From Dasypus novemcinctus (taxonomy: Eukaryota > Chordata > Mammalia > Cingulata > Dasypodidae), in assembly GCF_030445035.2 (NCBI RefSeq), contig NC_080682.1, positions 29,246,770 to 29,310,769 on the forward strand: a stretch of 64,000 bases of DNA. The letters are read 5' to 3'. The position numbers and the translations under genes were made by a program. Under the pieces are notes generated by a model. The model made no database searches. It worked only from the letters and a program-made list of their open reading frames with translations, and was not told the DNA's origin. Of this stretch, positions 1 to 12,830 are shown piece after piece. Position 1 is the stretch's first letter; every line of letters starts with the position of its first letter.

Positions 1-947
1 TAAATGACAAAGTGATTACCAAGTATTATACTGATAAATGTAGAATGAAAACACAAAAGTGAAAATTTTGAAAGATATATATAATATAAACATATACATA
101 CATATCAGCCTAGAAGTCTACAAAAACACTATAAAATGATTAAGATATTTTCATTTTCTTTAATATTTTTAAAGTTTTCTTCAATGTTTGTGTGTACTTT
201 TTTCTATAAATTAATTTTATCACAATGTATTTCTCTGATCTAATACCAACTATTTGAAGTGCTGTTTTCCCTGTTTAACTGCTTATTAGTAAAATTTAAC
301 AAAAGTATTTATGAAACACCTGCGAACATATTTAAAATAAAATACATTCTTTATTCAAAATTTTGTAAAAATGTAATTTTTCTGATGATAATGGCTCTAA
401 TTTATCAGTATTACATTAAATTTATCTTTACAATAACTCTATGGACATAAATTATTCTATTTCTTATACCATTAAGAAAACTGAGAAAATTTTTAGTGAC
501 TTACAAAGGGAAAGTCTGCTAATAACCTGGCAGATATAGACTCTAAACTCTGGAATGTCCATTCCAAATCACACAAGCAGCCTTATCACTGTGCTACATT
601 TCTTCTTTCTGAATGTCCTCTTCATAATAAAATTATTTGAAATTTGTACATGGGTGGGGATTGCTATGATAGAGGTTGGACTATGGCAAAACCTTTTTCA
701 TATCTATTACCCTCAAAACACAAATAATTACACCACTGTTTCAACACAGATTTCACAGATTCCAGTTATTGTGCAGATTTCTGTAACATACACTTGGAAA
801 TATTCCAGGTCATGCTGGGGAAATAGAGAATGTCTCCATAGAAAGGCAAATTAATAAAAGGGTGCTATTATTTTTAGGGAGAGCCTATTTAAATAGCCAG
901 TAGAAAGAAAGAAAAGGTGATCTTGAATATTCAGCATCCCTGTCATT
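1..947. other. AT-rich 3' flank of the OR pseudogene, no gene seen
   Basis: No convincing gene. The first 350 bases align by eye with 55500-55860, the 3' flank of the intact OR gene. A short open frame at 555-854 shows no recognisable domain and no counterpart in the other block, so it is not called. Confidence 0.6.
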
Positions 948-1871
948 TCAATTCTCTTTTTTCATAATTCTAAAGAGAACATTTTTAATTTTCTTGTTCC
1001 TAAGACAGTAAATGAGTGGATTTAGCATGGGGACACCATAATATAAAATAGAAATGCCACTTGGTCCTTTCTAAGGAGTAGGATTTCTTTGGTTTTAAAT
1101 GAGTAAAAATCATAGTGCCAAAAAAATGGTAACTCCCAGGAGGTGGGAGGTACAAGTAGAGAAGGTTTTGTGCTTTCTTGGAAGTGGATTTAATTTTAGG
1201 ATTGTACAGAGTGGACCCATATGACACAGAAATTGTGATGAGAGAGAGCAAGATGGTGAAGTCTGTCAGAATGAATATCATGATTTCAAAGTCACTAGTG
1301 TCAGTGCAAGACAGGGTTAAGACTGGTGTTTTGTCACAGAAAAAGTGATGGATTACATTGGGTTTGTGAAATGCAAACTGTTAATGAAAAGCACATTGAT
1401 GAATGAGTCAGTAAATCCTATCATATAGGACCAAGAGATGAGGGTGCAGCAATGTCTTTTGGATATAACAACCTGGTAATGAAGAGGATTGCAAGTAGCT
1501 ACATAGCAGTCATAAGCCACTGAAGAGAAGAGGAAATACTCAATGGCACTGAAAAAGACAAAAAATACAAGTGGATGAAACAACTGGTTAATGAAATATA
1601 CTTGGTAGAAATCAGCAAATTTTTTAAGGTTTTAGGGGTGATGACCACTGAGTAACAGAGGTCAAGGAATGACAGGTGGGTGAGGAAAAAATACATGGCA
1701 GTGTGAAGCTGGAGATCCAGGTGAATTATCAGTATCATCCCCACATTCCCCAAACACAGTAATCAGGTATGTCAGGAGAAAGAGCATAAAGAGAATCCAC
1801 TGGATCTCTTCAGAGTCTGTCAATCCCATAAGGATGAAGTCAGGCATGTTTGTGAAAATCCTATTTCCCAT
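948..1871 (-). pseudogene. Olfactory receptor pseudogene, OR8H-like
   Basis: A class II-type (tetrapod) OR coding exon read on the minus strand from ATG at 1871. The start reads [20 protein letters not shown], close to the intact receptor at 56488-57432. The seven-TM pattern can be followed but only by changing frame. The frame shifts near 1745, where the conserved GN of TM1 becomes GECGDD. It shifts again near 1580, between the TM3 side and the MAYDRY region, and again around 1350-1280 and 1060. The MAYDRY arginine is replaced (VAYDCY). An in-frame stop TGA at 950-948 matches the position expected from the intact copy. The splice acceptor expected just upstream (CT on the plus strand in the intact copy) is TT at 1891-1892. 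I infer no functional receptor is made. Confidence 0.93.
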
Positions 1872-2676
1872 ACTGTTTAAATGCTGTAAATTGTTAAGAA
1901 ATCAAAGGTGGTACTTGGCGTGAATGACTTCCAAAAATTTTGTTCTTGTAAATGACCCTGCATTTTAAAATAATTAATGTATTACTCCTATAAATGTACA
2001 ATAAATAGAAGTTTGCAAAATACGACTTAAGTAAAGCTTACTTTGACTGACAAATATAAGTATAAAACATCAATTTGGACATTATATAATAAAGACTCAT
2101 TTATATATATAGGATAATTAGAATGAACCTGGACTGTTACAAATGCTTGTCTTTACCAACACATTTATCCAGATGGAAATATTCCATAGGTATATCTATA
2201 TACCCATTTTTTTTTTAGTTGAGTAAAAGGGTGCAGAAATTTAAGTAACATATCCAGAGCCATAAGGTGGTGGCTCTTAGATTCTACAAAGATTGATTAA
2301 ATCCAGAGATCATCCAAATCATAATATATTGCTCTATAAAATTAATTTCAGAAAAAGATAAACAGTACCAGAAAAACAATAATAGTTTTAATGTATCAGT
2401 TGCTGTTCTTTTGTGTCCAATATTGTTTAATACTAAAGACAGATCAGAAATTAAAATCTAGGCTACATAATGGTGTATTAATATGCTCAACTACATATTC
2501 ATGTTAATTTTCAGAAGATAAGATATTTTTAAACTGTTTATGTAAAATCAAATTTCTTCCAGAAATTGTGTTTTGAATATATTTTCATTTCTGATACATT
2601 CTGATTTCACAAATGTTACACTGCCAGTTTCACAAATTCTGCAATGTTCTTAGGTAAGATCTAAATGATATGTATA

Positions 2677-3677
2677 AGTAGATACAATCCTAGATACTGG
2701 TTCTCCTGAAGGCTATGGAGATCCACAGGGTATATGGTCATAGCAGATGGATTTGGAGTTCTGTGCCATGTCAGAGGGCCCTACTTTGGAATTTGTGTCC
2801 CTGAGTTTGATGGAGCTGGACTCAGATGTGACTTTTCTACACAAACCTCTTCTGTCAATTATACTGAACCTGTGGTTGGTGCTAGGGATTGTGCATACTT
2901 AGGAGACTTGAATCGCTGGACTGCCCATGGGCCAACTGGGCCCTGAGCATAGGAGAGTGGTGACTCCTACTCTATGGTTTGTTGATCTTACCCAGGCCAC
3001 CACACCAGGGAGACAAGAGTGCCTACAACTACAAGCAGAGGAATTGCATCCATCATCCATGGTGAATATAAGCCCCTCTTGATCTAGAGGTGGAGTGGAC
3101 ATCACTATCCCAGGGTCCACAGAATGGAGGAATAAAATATGGACTAGAGTGGACTTACTGATATTCTATTATAAAACTATTGTGACTAGTTATAGAAAAA
3201 AAATTACCATTGAGGTGGAGAAAGTGGCCACAGTAGTTGCTGAGGATAGGGAGAGGGAAGAAGGGATGTAATGTGGTGGCATTTTTGGGATTTTGAGTTG
3301 TCCTAAACGATATTGCAGGGTCAGATGCTGGACTTTATATATCCTGCCATAACCCACTGAATGTACTGGGGAGAGTGTGGACCTCAGGGTAAACTATTAT
3401 CTTTGTAATGCTACAGTGCCCCAAAATGTGTTCACCGAGTGCGATGAGTATGCCACAATGATGGAGGAGGTTGTTGATGTGGGAAGAGTGGGGTGGGGGA
3501 TATACAGGAATGTCTTATATTTTTAATGTAATTTTTTTATGATGTATATATCTTCAAAAATACAATTTACAAACATGATGAGGTGGGGTGTGGGGAGTGG
3601 GTTATATGGGGACCTCTTTTTTTTTAATGTTTTTCAATGTAACATTCCTTGTGATCTATTAAATTTAATTAAATAAA
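2677..3677 (+). mobile_element. L1-end repeat family, copy 1
   Basis: Member of a dispersed family of about 1 kb with a G-rich tract (about 3480-3600), then an AT-rich stretch and an A-rich end. Its orthologous site is empty in block B (near 58225). Flanking sequences aaatgatatgtata (2663-2676) and aaatgatacggata (3678-3691) look like a diverged 14-bp target duplication. The family resembles an L1 3' UTR (polypurine tract, A-rich tail, long target duplications). The lineage name is not established here. Confidence 0.75.
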
Positions 3678-3765
3678 AAATGATACGGATATATGGATAC
3701 TGATATTCTTCTAATATCAGCATTTTGTTTGATCAAAACTTAAACCATCTAACTTTGAGAAAAAT

Positions 3766-3774
3766 ACTTACCAT
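3766..3774 (-). other. Splice donor of an OR 5' noncoding exon (block A)
   Basis: On the minus strand the sequence is ATG|GTAAGT, with the intron beginning at 3771. The identical donor occurs at the matching place in block B (58288-58296). OR genes commonly have one or more 5' noncoding exons spliced to a single coding exon. The intron here would run to about 1892 and contains the copy-1 repeat, but the acceptor is damaged. Confidence 0.5.
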
Positions 3775-4559
3775 GTGCTAAAGGTAGAAACTGTCTTCCA
3801 GCATTATCTGTGAAATTCAAGTTTTTTTCCACAATTACAATATGTAAACTGATTAAGGAACCAAAAATTTCTATTATATTTTTGTACCTTTGAGAAAAGA
3901 TATTTTTAAATTCTTATATGTGCATTTTGGTTTCATTCTGAGCTAAAATAATTCAACCCAATTTTTTTTAAGATCCCACTCAAATGTAAAGTTCCCCTGA
4001 AGTTTTCTCTTGAATATGCCAAGGAACTTCTGTGAACACAAAAAGAAAGAGTTGCCTTTCCCCTGACAATGGCAAGACACCTCTTATATTTGCAACAGGA
4101 TTGCTAATATCACAGCATTCAGAGATCTCTGGGACCAATTTCCAAGGCAGGCTGCTTGGCATGTTTCCAAAGACTAAGGTATGCATGTTAAGAGAGAGTT
4201 TCTTCTCTCTTAGAAACCACACAATTTTGACCCTGCTATTTTGGTATTCTTTTGTACTGATGTAATATTTGTCTGGGTAAAAGAGAAGGTATTTTTTCAA
4301 AAAAACATTTAATTACTCTAGGGCTAAAAGGCCATATAGTTAACTGCCAGGGATAGAATAGCAAATTTTTCAAACTGAAAACTTTGGACTGAAAAGTGTA
4401 ACACTTCAAGGGATTAAATATTTTCAGTTATGCAAAAATTAGACTATGACAAAATTAAAATAAAATGAAAATCATTCATAATTGTTGCAAGTCTTGGCAT
4501 TTTATTTACCAACAGGATATTTGAAAAACTAGCAAAACTTGGTAACTGTATCTTCCTCA

Positions 4560-5527
4560 AAACTCCAGGAAACATTTAAAGGACATCAATAACTGGGAAA
4601 GTATTGAATAAAGAAAATGCAGCTTGAAACTTGTAGGAGAAGCTGGCTTCTCCCTGATCTCTTCTCGGGGACTGTTAGGGGCAGGCTTGTACCCTCCTGT
4701 GGCTCCCTGGCTCTGTTCTGGAGGAAGCACAGTAACGACTAGGTGGATCTGGAGTGCATGTATATTGACTACCATCAAACCAGAGGCAATCTAAAAGACT
4801 GATCCAAAACACATCTGTCTAAATTGCTCTCCAATAATTTGCACATCAGGCTGAAGGAGTTCTTAGACAGCTGAAGCAATGTAAGAAACAATCAACAAGT
4901 TTTCATGGGGCAAAAGATAACTGAAATTAAGACACAAAATAAAGTGTCCTGGAAACTGGAGTGGTATTCATCTACCCATCAACAGAGGAATGAGCACCAG
5001 ACCAGAACAAAATGCAGATACAGAAAAGGAGAGGATCCCAAATTTTTGCCTCGGTTTTGTATTCTTGATAGAAGGACTAAACACTGAAGGAAGGCATCAA
5101 ACAAAACAGCCAATATTTGAAGACAGTGAAAGGTAGTTTGCATGCTTCTACAAATTACTGTCACTCAAAGAGATAGCTGTCATACCAGTAGCTGGATACA
5201 ACCTTATCAAACTGACCACTCAGGGACTAAATCTCAGTGTTAAAACTTTAAAATAAAAAATGTACAATGTGCAAAAAATGTTTACAGAAAAATCAAAGAA
5301 GTAGAAATAATGATGCATCCAAAGGAACATGACACAATTTCAGAAACCAGTAATGAAGAAAATCAGACTTTGGATATTCTGGTAGAAGACAATTTAAAAA
5401 ATCCTCAACATTCTCAGGGAGAGAAAGGAATAAAGGAAGAATTAAAGGAATTAAAAGATATCATAAAACAACAATGAATGAACAATATGAGAATCTCAGT
5501 AAAGAGAAAAGATCAAGGGATTCCCAT
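4560..5527 (+). mobile_element. Degenerate LINE-1, 5' region and ORF1 start
   Basis: Purine-biased, with many stops. It is similar in layout to 60720-61900 and 47346-47880 (the same order of phrases leading to an ORF1-like start with 'catccaaagga'). It is interrupted at 5528 by an inverted L1-end copy and appears to resume after 6505. No intact frame. Confidence 0.55.
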
Positions 5528-6505
5528 ATGCCCCACTCCCCACACCTTCCACACTTCCCCACAATTACAACTTTTTTTATTAGTGTGGTACATTAATTGC
5601 AATTGATGAACACATTTGGAGCATTGCCACTAAGCATGGATAATAATTTACATTGTAGTTTACACTCTCTCTCACTCAATTCTGTAAATTATAGAAGGAA
5701 ATATAATGGCCTGTATCTGTCATTACAATGTCATTCAGGACAATTCCAAGTCTTGAAAATTCCCCCATATTATACCTCCTTTTCCTTCTCCCTGCCATCA
5801 GCACCTCCAAGTGACCACTCTCTCCACATCAATGATATAATTTCTTCCATTGCTAGAGTCACAATAAGTCTATAGTAGAATACTTGTAAGTCCACTCTAA
5901 TCCATACTTTATTCCCCAATCCCAAGAATTCTAAGATGGTGATGCCCATTCCACTTCTAGTTGAAAAGGAGCCTTGACCCCCATATGGCTGATGGCTGGG
6001 ACTCTCTTGCTTGCAGTTCTTGACTCTCTTGTTTCCTTGATATGGTGGTTGTCCAACCCAACCTCCTTTTTAGTTATCCTTGATGAGTCCATGAACTGGA
6101 GAATAGGTGTTGCATCTCCACTGAGGCTTAGGCCCCAGGTGGCACATGGATAGCCCAAAGATTCAAGCCTCTTGTGTGCACGCTTACCAACTCTAGCACC
6201 AACTATAGATTCAAGTAGAATAGACATAAGAGGCGCATTTAGAGAAGTCACAACCGAGTCCAACTCTGTCACACTTGGGAGTACAAACTCCAAAATAGGG
6301 CCAGGTGACAAGGCACTAAACTCCAGAGCTATCTGACATGACTGTAACTTGGGTGTCTCCAGAGCCCTCAGGAAGCCCACTACTTGGGGTAGCATCTACT
6401 TTGGCAGTTTATGAGATCCTGCTGAGACAGGCATAAACACTACCTCTGGGATGACCTCCCAACTTATTTTGAAGTCTCTTAGCCATATAAACACATTTGT
6501 TTTTA
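5528..6505 (-). mobile_element. L1-end repeat family, copy 2 (inverted)
   Basis: The reverse complement follows copies 1 and 9 over nearly the full length (5597-5900 matches the 63180-62950 side; 6230-6400 matches the 2880-2740 side). It starts abruptly in the C-rich (complement of G-rich) tract. The A-rich 3' end seen in other copies is missing at the 5528 side, so this copy is 3'-truncated or its tail was deleted. Confidence 0.75.
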
Positions 6506-8235
6506 CTTTTTCTCCCTTTTATTTAAGGTCTTTTTCCAGTTGCATCAGCAATTCTATCTTTAAAATGAAATAGAGATTAAGACAATCTCAGGGTCAACAA
6601 AAGCTGAGGGAGTTTGCCTCTACTAGACCTGCTCTATAAACAATGTTACAGGGAGTTTTACAGATTGAAAGGAAAGGACTCGGGGAAGTAAATTGAAGAG
6701 GCATAAAAATAGTAAAATTAACTTAAAATGAAAAGTCATTTTAAGAAACCCACAGCTAACATAACATTCCAAAGGGAAATACTGAAAGTTTCCCCTTTAA
6801 AATCTCAAACAAGACAAGGATACCTATTGTCACCACTGTTAGTCAACATTTGAGTGGTGGTTGTAGCTAGAATAATTAATCAAGAAAAAGAAAAAAACAG
6901 CATCCAATTTGGAAAGGAGTAAGTAAAACAGTCCTTATTTTCAGAAGACATGATCCTGTATGTAGAAAACTTTGAAATATGCACAACAAACCTACCAGAG
7001 AAAATGAATTAATTTGGCAGTGTGTCCAGATATAATATCAACAAGCAAATTCAGTGGTGTCTCTATACATTAGTAATGAACATTCTGAAGAGGAAATTAA
7101 GGAAATAATTTCTGAAATATAAATGAGCAACAAAAATTAATCAAATAACTAGCATTAAATATAACCAAAGGTCTAAAGGACTTATACACAGAAAACTACA
7201 AAACATTGCTTATAATAATTTTAAAAGACCTAAATAAATGGAAGGATATTCTGTGTTCTTATAAAAGAAGACTAATTTTTTAAAAGATTTATTTACTTAC
7301 TCCTCCCCTCATTGTCTGCTCTGTGTGTCCATTTGCTGTGTGTTCTTCTGTGTCCACTTGTATTCTCATCAGGCAGCACTGGTGATCTGTATCTCTTTGT
7401 TGCATCATCTTGCTGCATCAGCTCTCCGTGTGTGTAGCAACACTCCTGGTTGGACTGAAGCTTTGTGTGGGGTGGCTCTCTGTGCATGGACCACTCCTTG
7501 CACGGGGAGGCACCCTTATGCAGAGGCATCCCTACATGGGCTGGCACTCCTTGCACACAGCAGCACAACATGTGGGCTAGCTCACCACATGAGCCAGGAG
7601 GCCCTAGGTATCAAACCCTTGGACCTCCTATATGGTAGGCAGACACTCTATCTGTGGACCCATATCTGTTTCCCTAAAGAATTTTAATATATCAATTCTA
7701 TCCAAAGCAATTTACAGATTCATTGCAATCCCAATCAAAATTCCAACCACTTTCATTGTAGAAATGGGGAAAAAAATCATCAAACTTATATGGAAGGTAC
7801 ATAGGGGCCTCAAAGAGCCAAATCATTTTGAAAATGAAAAAGGATGTTGAAAGACTAGCAATTCCCAAATTTAAAACTTATTACCAGGCTACTGCAATCA
7901 AACTATCATGATATGGTACAAAGACAGGCATATAGACCAAAGGAATGAATTGGAAATTCAGATAAGCCCTCATATTTATGGCCATTTGATTTTTGAAAAG
8001 GTTTCCAAATCCACTCAATGGAGAAAGAATAGTGTATTTAACAAATGGTTTGGGGGAACCTTGATATCTACATTCAAAAGAATAAATGTGGACCTCAACC
8101 TCTCCCCATTTTGCAACAATTAACTAAAAAATGTTCAAATATCAACATAAGAACCAATAGAATATAGCTCTATTGATAGAATTATGTATTCAAAAAAACA
8201 TGCTTTTACTCTGAATGCATTTCTGTGGCAGTGAA
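6506..8235 (+). mobile_element. Degenerate LINE-1, ORF1 end and ORF2 reverse-transcriptase C-terminal side
   Basis: Plus-strand L1-type sequence: ORF1 end near 6570-6700, then ORF2 relics such as the stretch leading to 'caagacaaggatacctattgtc' (about 6810) and the downstream conserved phrases to about 8120. It is full of stops and frameshifts and is split by a SINE at 7275-7674. Non-functional. Confidence 0.75.
7275..7674 (-). mobile_element. DAS-type tRNA-derived SINE, copy 1
   Basis: Full-length SINE on the minus strand. The head begins 'gggaaac' at 7674. A tRNA-like region with a recognisable B-box-like motif lies near 7600-7620, then the common armadillo SINE body, and the T-rich (A-tail) end lies at 7275. 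It interrupts the L1 ORF2 relic. The short target duplication is not clear. Confidence 0.85.
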
Positions 8236-8719
8236 CTCATTTGAAATAGGGCCTATTGTAGAGGTTATTTTTACTTCAATTGTAGTCATCTGAATCAGTT
8301 TAGGTTTCAGTTTGATTTCTAGGGTCCTTTATAAGCAGAATGAAACTCACAGAGAAAATGTGACAGATGAAGCTGGGAGTCAGTGAAATTTGAGGAAGAA
8401 AGGAGAAGACATAACCCTGTGCACTGCCATGTGACTGAAAAGCCAAGGATTAAGCCAACTCAAGACTTTCACAGTCTGAATGGAGAATCACCTTCCTGGT
8501 GAATAAATTGTGATTTATCCCAGCCTGAAAACTCTCAGCTAATATATTCCCATTGTTTAATTCAACCCAGATCATGGTATATTTTTTTAAAGGTCAGGAA
8601 ACTAAGACAAGCTTCTACAAGGAAACATAGGAAAATCTATTCAGTATCTTGTGTTAGCCAATGGATTTTTAGACTTTACACCAAAGCATAAGCAATAAAG
8701 AAAAAAATAGATAAATGGG
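8236..8719. repeat. Unclassified LTR-like repeat tail
   Basis: The stretch from about 8310 to 8590 resembles the downstream part of an old LTR-like repeat: 'ccatgtgactgaaaagccaag' words, then AATAAATT and an ending around 'cccattgtttaattcaaccca'. A related piece is at 20120-20345. No open frame of note. Confidence 0.35.
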
Positions 8720-9591
8720 TGTGATAGGCTATTGTGTCAACTCAGCCAGGTAATTGTGGCCAGTTGTTTGGTCAAGCAAGCACTGGGCTAACTGTAACAC
8801 AAGGGCATTTGTGGATTTTAGTCACCTGACCTGGCCCGCAGGTCAAACGAACCAGCACCTGAAAGAGGGAGTGGGAATTTGGGGACAAGAGGCAAGAGAA
8901 ATGGAGACAAGACAGGATTCTGATCAAGTCTTCATTTACTGAGGGTACAGCATCAGAATATATACTAAGGGGAGGGTATTAGCAGGGGGTGATAGGCTGA
9001 TGAAGCGGCTCTTCCATATAAGGCAATAAAATGCTGTTACACCACTTGCTATAGGTTGCGAGTCTTCAATGCTGGTCATGGCTTCAACATCTTGTTTCGC
9101 AGGTGTGACACATTTGCCCGGGAAACTGGGGAAAGGGGAAGAAGAAGGCGGAAGCACAGGGGTGGAGTAGGCGTACTTATGAAAACCACCATGTTGCTGG
9201 AGACCGCAAATGCACGTAGCTCTGGGCGGCTCACCACAGTCACCATTGACTTTACTGCAGTGGAAAATCATAGATAGCTGGTTATAATTACATCGATCAG
9301 GGAGATTGTCATTAGCAATGGGTGATGCTTAACTCATTCAGTTGAATGCCTTAAAAGAGGAATTGATTCCAGCATTGAGAGAATTTCCCAGCTCGTCTTT
9401 GGATAGCCAACATCTCCCAGAAATCATGAAGAAACTTCATTGGCCTTTCACTGCAGCACCTTTTTGGGGCCTGCCTATGGAACCTGAACTTGTGTATTCT
9501 CACAGATGTGTGAGAGACTCTTATAGGATCATATACTATTGGCAGATATTTCTTATTGGTTCTGTTTCCCTAAAGAACCCTTACTAATACA
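8720..9591 (+). mobile_element. Class III ERVL (MLT2-like) 5' LTR
   Basis: Starts TGTGATAGG at 8720 and ends ...CTAATACA at 9591, the terminal pattern of MLT2-type ERVL LTRs. The inner phrase 'tattggttctgtttccctaa' precedes the end. ERVL-type internal sequence follows directly, so this is the 5' LTR of a provirus, not a solo LTR. A class II LTR is nested at 8827-9238. Without it the element is about 460 bp, matching the LTRs at 35490 and 41420. Confidence 0.8.
8827..9238 (-). mobile_element. Class II (ERVK-like) solo LTR nested in an ERVL LTR
   Basis: A 412-bp segment that begins TG and ends CA on the minus strand (TGTGGTGAGC... to ...CCAGGTCA). It is flanked on both sides by the exact 6-bp duplication GTCACC (8821-8826 and 9239-9244). 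A 6-bp duplication is typical of class II endogenous retroviruses. Promoter-like and poly(A)-like words (an AGTAAA variant near 8940) fit an LTR. Removing it and one GTCACC restores a continuous ERVL LTR. The window has no internal retroviral sequence for it. Confidence 0.8.
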
Positions 9592-11330
9592 GCTTGGTCT
9601 GGGAGTGGTTCTTGAGGAACAGAGCCTTAAACATGGGGTGTCTGAGGTGGTTCTGGGAGTTTTGCAATAGTCTTTCTACTCTAATTGGACTCAGAGTACT
9701 GACGATTCTCTTTCCAATAATGACCTGACTGCTAACTGTCCATGGCATGAGTTAACAATCAATATATGCAAAATAGCATCACTGGATTCCCCTACTTCCA
9801 TGCTTATAAGAAGCAAGAATCTGGGTAAGAGTGTTTTCAACACCTTAACAGAGTTTTGTGGAGTCAAACAGTATAATGATGTTGGATGGCTCCTCCTAGA
9901 TACTCTGGATACTGTTACAAAAGAGAGAGATGAGCTAAAGATTTCAATTTTGAAACTTAAACACCGAATGGATGATGCAAAAGTTTCTGTGAGTGCTCTG
10001 AAAGAAAATCTTTTCTCCTGTAGCCACAGCCTTGAAATATCTAAGAACCAAACTCAGAATCTCAATGTATGAGTAGAGGAGTTACAAAGGAAACTAAAAT
10101 CTTAAACCAGCAGGGTTTCTGCATTTAGAGTGAAGGTATTGATTTGAAAAGAACGAAATCTAGAGAACTGGGAGGAGACATATGGGATGATTATAATATT
10201 GATGGAGACATTGGAACCCTGAATTCTGCTGAGACTTTATCAGATAAGCCTGCAATGGCCTGCCCTGTCTAGACCACATCTTGTCAACCTTGTATCATCC
10301 AGCCTCTGGCCTGCTACAGGGAGTCTGGAATGCTCTCAGCCCTGAGACATGTAGCAGCCAAACTCCAGCATGCACTGCAGACCTTCCAATCTACCCTGAA
10401 GAAACTGCCTTCCAACCCCTGCCTGAACAGATTAATCCTATCTCACCAGAAGAAAATGCAAGGGAATGCCCTGAGGTCACTATCTTGCAAGGAATTTCTA
10501 ATCCTTCTTATCCACCCCACCACCTCTCTTGTCTTCAATACCTATTACTAGACTAAAATCAGAACAAGTCCCTAAAGATGAAATACAAAGTGCAACCAAT
10601 GAAGAAATAATGTATACTCAGAAAGAACTGCTGAGTTTTCCAACTTATATAGATAGACATTGGGGGAATATGTGTGGGAATGAATACTAAGGTTATGGGA
10701 TAATGGTGGAAGGAATATAAAATTGGATCTAGCTGAATTTATTGAAAGGAGCCCTCTAAGCAGTAATTCTGGATTCAACACTGCAGCTTGAGGGGTTAGA
10801 AAAAATTCTGTTTGTTTGGGTGGCTGACTGAAACTTGGGCCAAAAGATGGCCTAGGGTGCCTGAGGTTGAAATGCCTGATTTGCCCTAGTACACAGTAGA
10901 AGAGGGAATTCAAAGGCTTAGGGAGATTGGAATGCTAGAACGGACTTACCATTTGAGAGCTGCTCACCCACCCCAGGAATGCCCAGAGGATACACCTTTA
11001 ACCAGGACTGTGAAAAATAAATTTGTAAGGCTAACTTCATCTTCTCTGAAGAGCTCTGTGGTTGCTCTTCTCTATAGCCCAGATACTACTATAGGGAGGG
11101 CTGTGATGGAAGTAGTATCCTTAAACATTATGGCAATGATTGGATGTTGGTCTGGTAAAAGTCAAGTATTGGCAGTTAATCACCAAAGCCAAGGTGGGCC
11201 TGGCTACTACAATGAAAGGCTGATTCGAAAAAGCACCCAAAATAATCTGAGTAACATAGAGTTATGGTGCTAATACACCATGGAGTACCTATCAATGAAA
11301 TAGACAGGCAGTATACTAAATTTCTTTTTC
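9592..11330 (+). pseudogene. ERVL internal region, gag side, truncated
   Basis: Follows the LTR at 8720-9591. The first bases ('cttggtctgggagtgg') resemble an ERVL primer-binding region. Open stretches at 9800-10072 (a coiled-coil-like segment with KERDELK) and 10281-10556 are gag-like relics. The same order recurs at 36060-37560 in the second ERVL. Many stops and frameshifts are present. The element is cut near 11330, where L1 sequence begins. The pol genes and 3' LTR are absent here. Confidence 0.75.
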
Positions 11331-12830
11331 AAAAGTCATAACTTCTGTTCAACAAAGGAGTCACGAAAATAAAAAATAACAAAAAATACAGAACAAGATA
11401 AAATATATAAAAATCACATATCAGACATGGTTTTTTAAATCCAAATATTGAAAGAAATACTACAGTTCAATGAAAAAAGAAATCTAACTAAAAATGGGGA
11501 AAAGGACTCAAACACATATTTTCCATAGAATATTTGTAAATAGTCTATAAGCACCTGAAAAGATGCACAGCCTTGTTAGCCATTTTGGAAATGGAAATCC
11601 AAATTACAAAGAGATACAATTTCAGAACCATTAGAATGTCTACTCTTATAAAACTGAAAATAAAAAATGCTGGATATAATGTGGCTAATCAAAACAATTG
11701 TTCATTTTTGGTAGGATTGTAAAAAGAGGTTGGTAAAGCTGCTGTGGAAATCAGTTTGGTGATTCTACAGAAAGTTAAGTATAGAATGACCATGTGAACC
11801 ACTGGTACTCATATAATCTAAAAAAATGAAAGCTAGGTCTCAAATGGGTATTTATACACAATTGTCAAATATGGAAACAGTCCGATAGTACATTGTCAAA
11901 TGAGTCGGTAAAGAAATGCGATATATACATGCAATGGATTATTCAACTATAAAAAATGAAGATTTGATACATGCTACAGCAAGGATGGACCTTGAAGATA
12001 CCATGTCAAGTGAAATTAACAGATCCAAAATGACAAATATTGTATGATCTCACTTACATGAAATAATTAGAATATGCAAATCAATAGAGTCAGAAAATAT
12101 GATAGAAGTAACCAGGGGTCAGGTTTGGGGTAGAGATGGGGAATTAATGCTTAATTGGTATTGACTTCTGTTTGGGATGATGGAAAAATTTTGGCAATGG
12201 ATGGTGGTAATGGAAGCAAATATGAATATAGTTAACACCACCGATTGTATATTTGAATGTTGTTAAAATGGAAAATAGAAGAAGGCTAGAGAATGGAAAG
12301 CTGAGAGTTATTCTGTGCAGAATTAGTAAAAAGGTTGTTTGTAAATCTTTAGAAATGAATAGAAATGGTAAAAGCATATCCTGGTGTTTGTAACTATTTT
12401 TGCTATTGTATGAGCATGAAAGCGGTTGAAAGGGAAAGTCTAAAATCATGTATACTACTAGAAAGAAAACTAAAAACTGAACATGGGACTGTAAAAGATA
12501 GTAAAACCCCATGTAAAACACAAATATGGGTGATATTGAATATATAATACTGTTTTTACAAAATATAAATACAAATATACTAGAGAGGGAAAAAAGAATA
12601 GCAGGTATGTATGGGGAGGCAAACATAGATCAAGAGGTCATGATTTTTGTTTGTATGTGTTTGATTATTATTATTATTGGAATAATGAAAGTGCTCTAAG
12701 AATGACTGAAGCAATGTATGCACAAATATGTGCTTATACCAAATACTATTGATTGTACACTTTGGATTGTTTGTTTTATTAATATGTTTGAGTAAAATTG
12801 ACTTGTTAAATAAAATTCCTACCTACAAGG
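11331..12830 (+). mobile_element. LINE-1 3' portion (end of ORF2 plus 3' UTR)
   Basis: L1 ORF2 C-terminal relics on the plus strand (the region around 11560-12070, including the 'ggatggaccttgaaga' type phrase), then a 3' UTR whose last 200 bases match 26030-26460 and 32580-32830. It ends in 'aataaaat' near 12815. No intact frame. Confidence 0.75.

Larger units (their letters stand above)
1..4490. repeat. Segmental duplication block A (OR pseudogene block)
   Basis: This block is colinear with 55500-59065 in the same orientation, across the 3' flank, the OR gene, its upstream intron-like DNA and a block farther upstream. Examples of matched stretches are 3766-3960 with 58288-58500, 4040-4180 with 58590-58720, and 4250-4300 with 58815-58865. 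Substitutions and small indels are many, so the duplication is old. The main length difference is the L1-end insertion at 2677-3677, present only here. The left edge lies outside the window. Confidence 0.8.

Noticed and set aside
2734-2946. Open frame recurring at 2734, 46466 and 62480, as if a conserved gene
   Set aside because: It recurs because the DNA repeat recurs. The frames break at different places and the element has L1-insertion hallmarks.
4124-4150. EBF/Olf-1-like site in the conserved upstream OR block (tctctgggacc)
   Set aside because: Only one half-site fits the palindromic EBF pattern. The conservation is real, but the factor assignment is too weak to call.
5931-6395. 154-codon minus-strand frame
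   Set aside because: It lies in an inverted L1-end repeat copy. The other copies do not keep the frame open.
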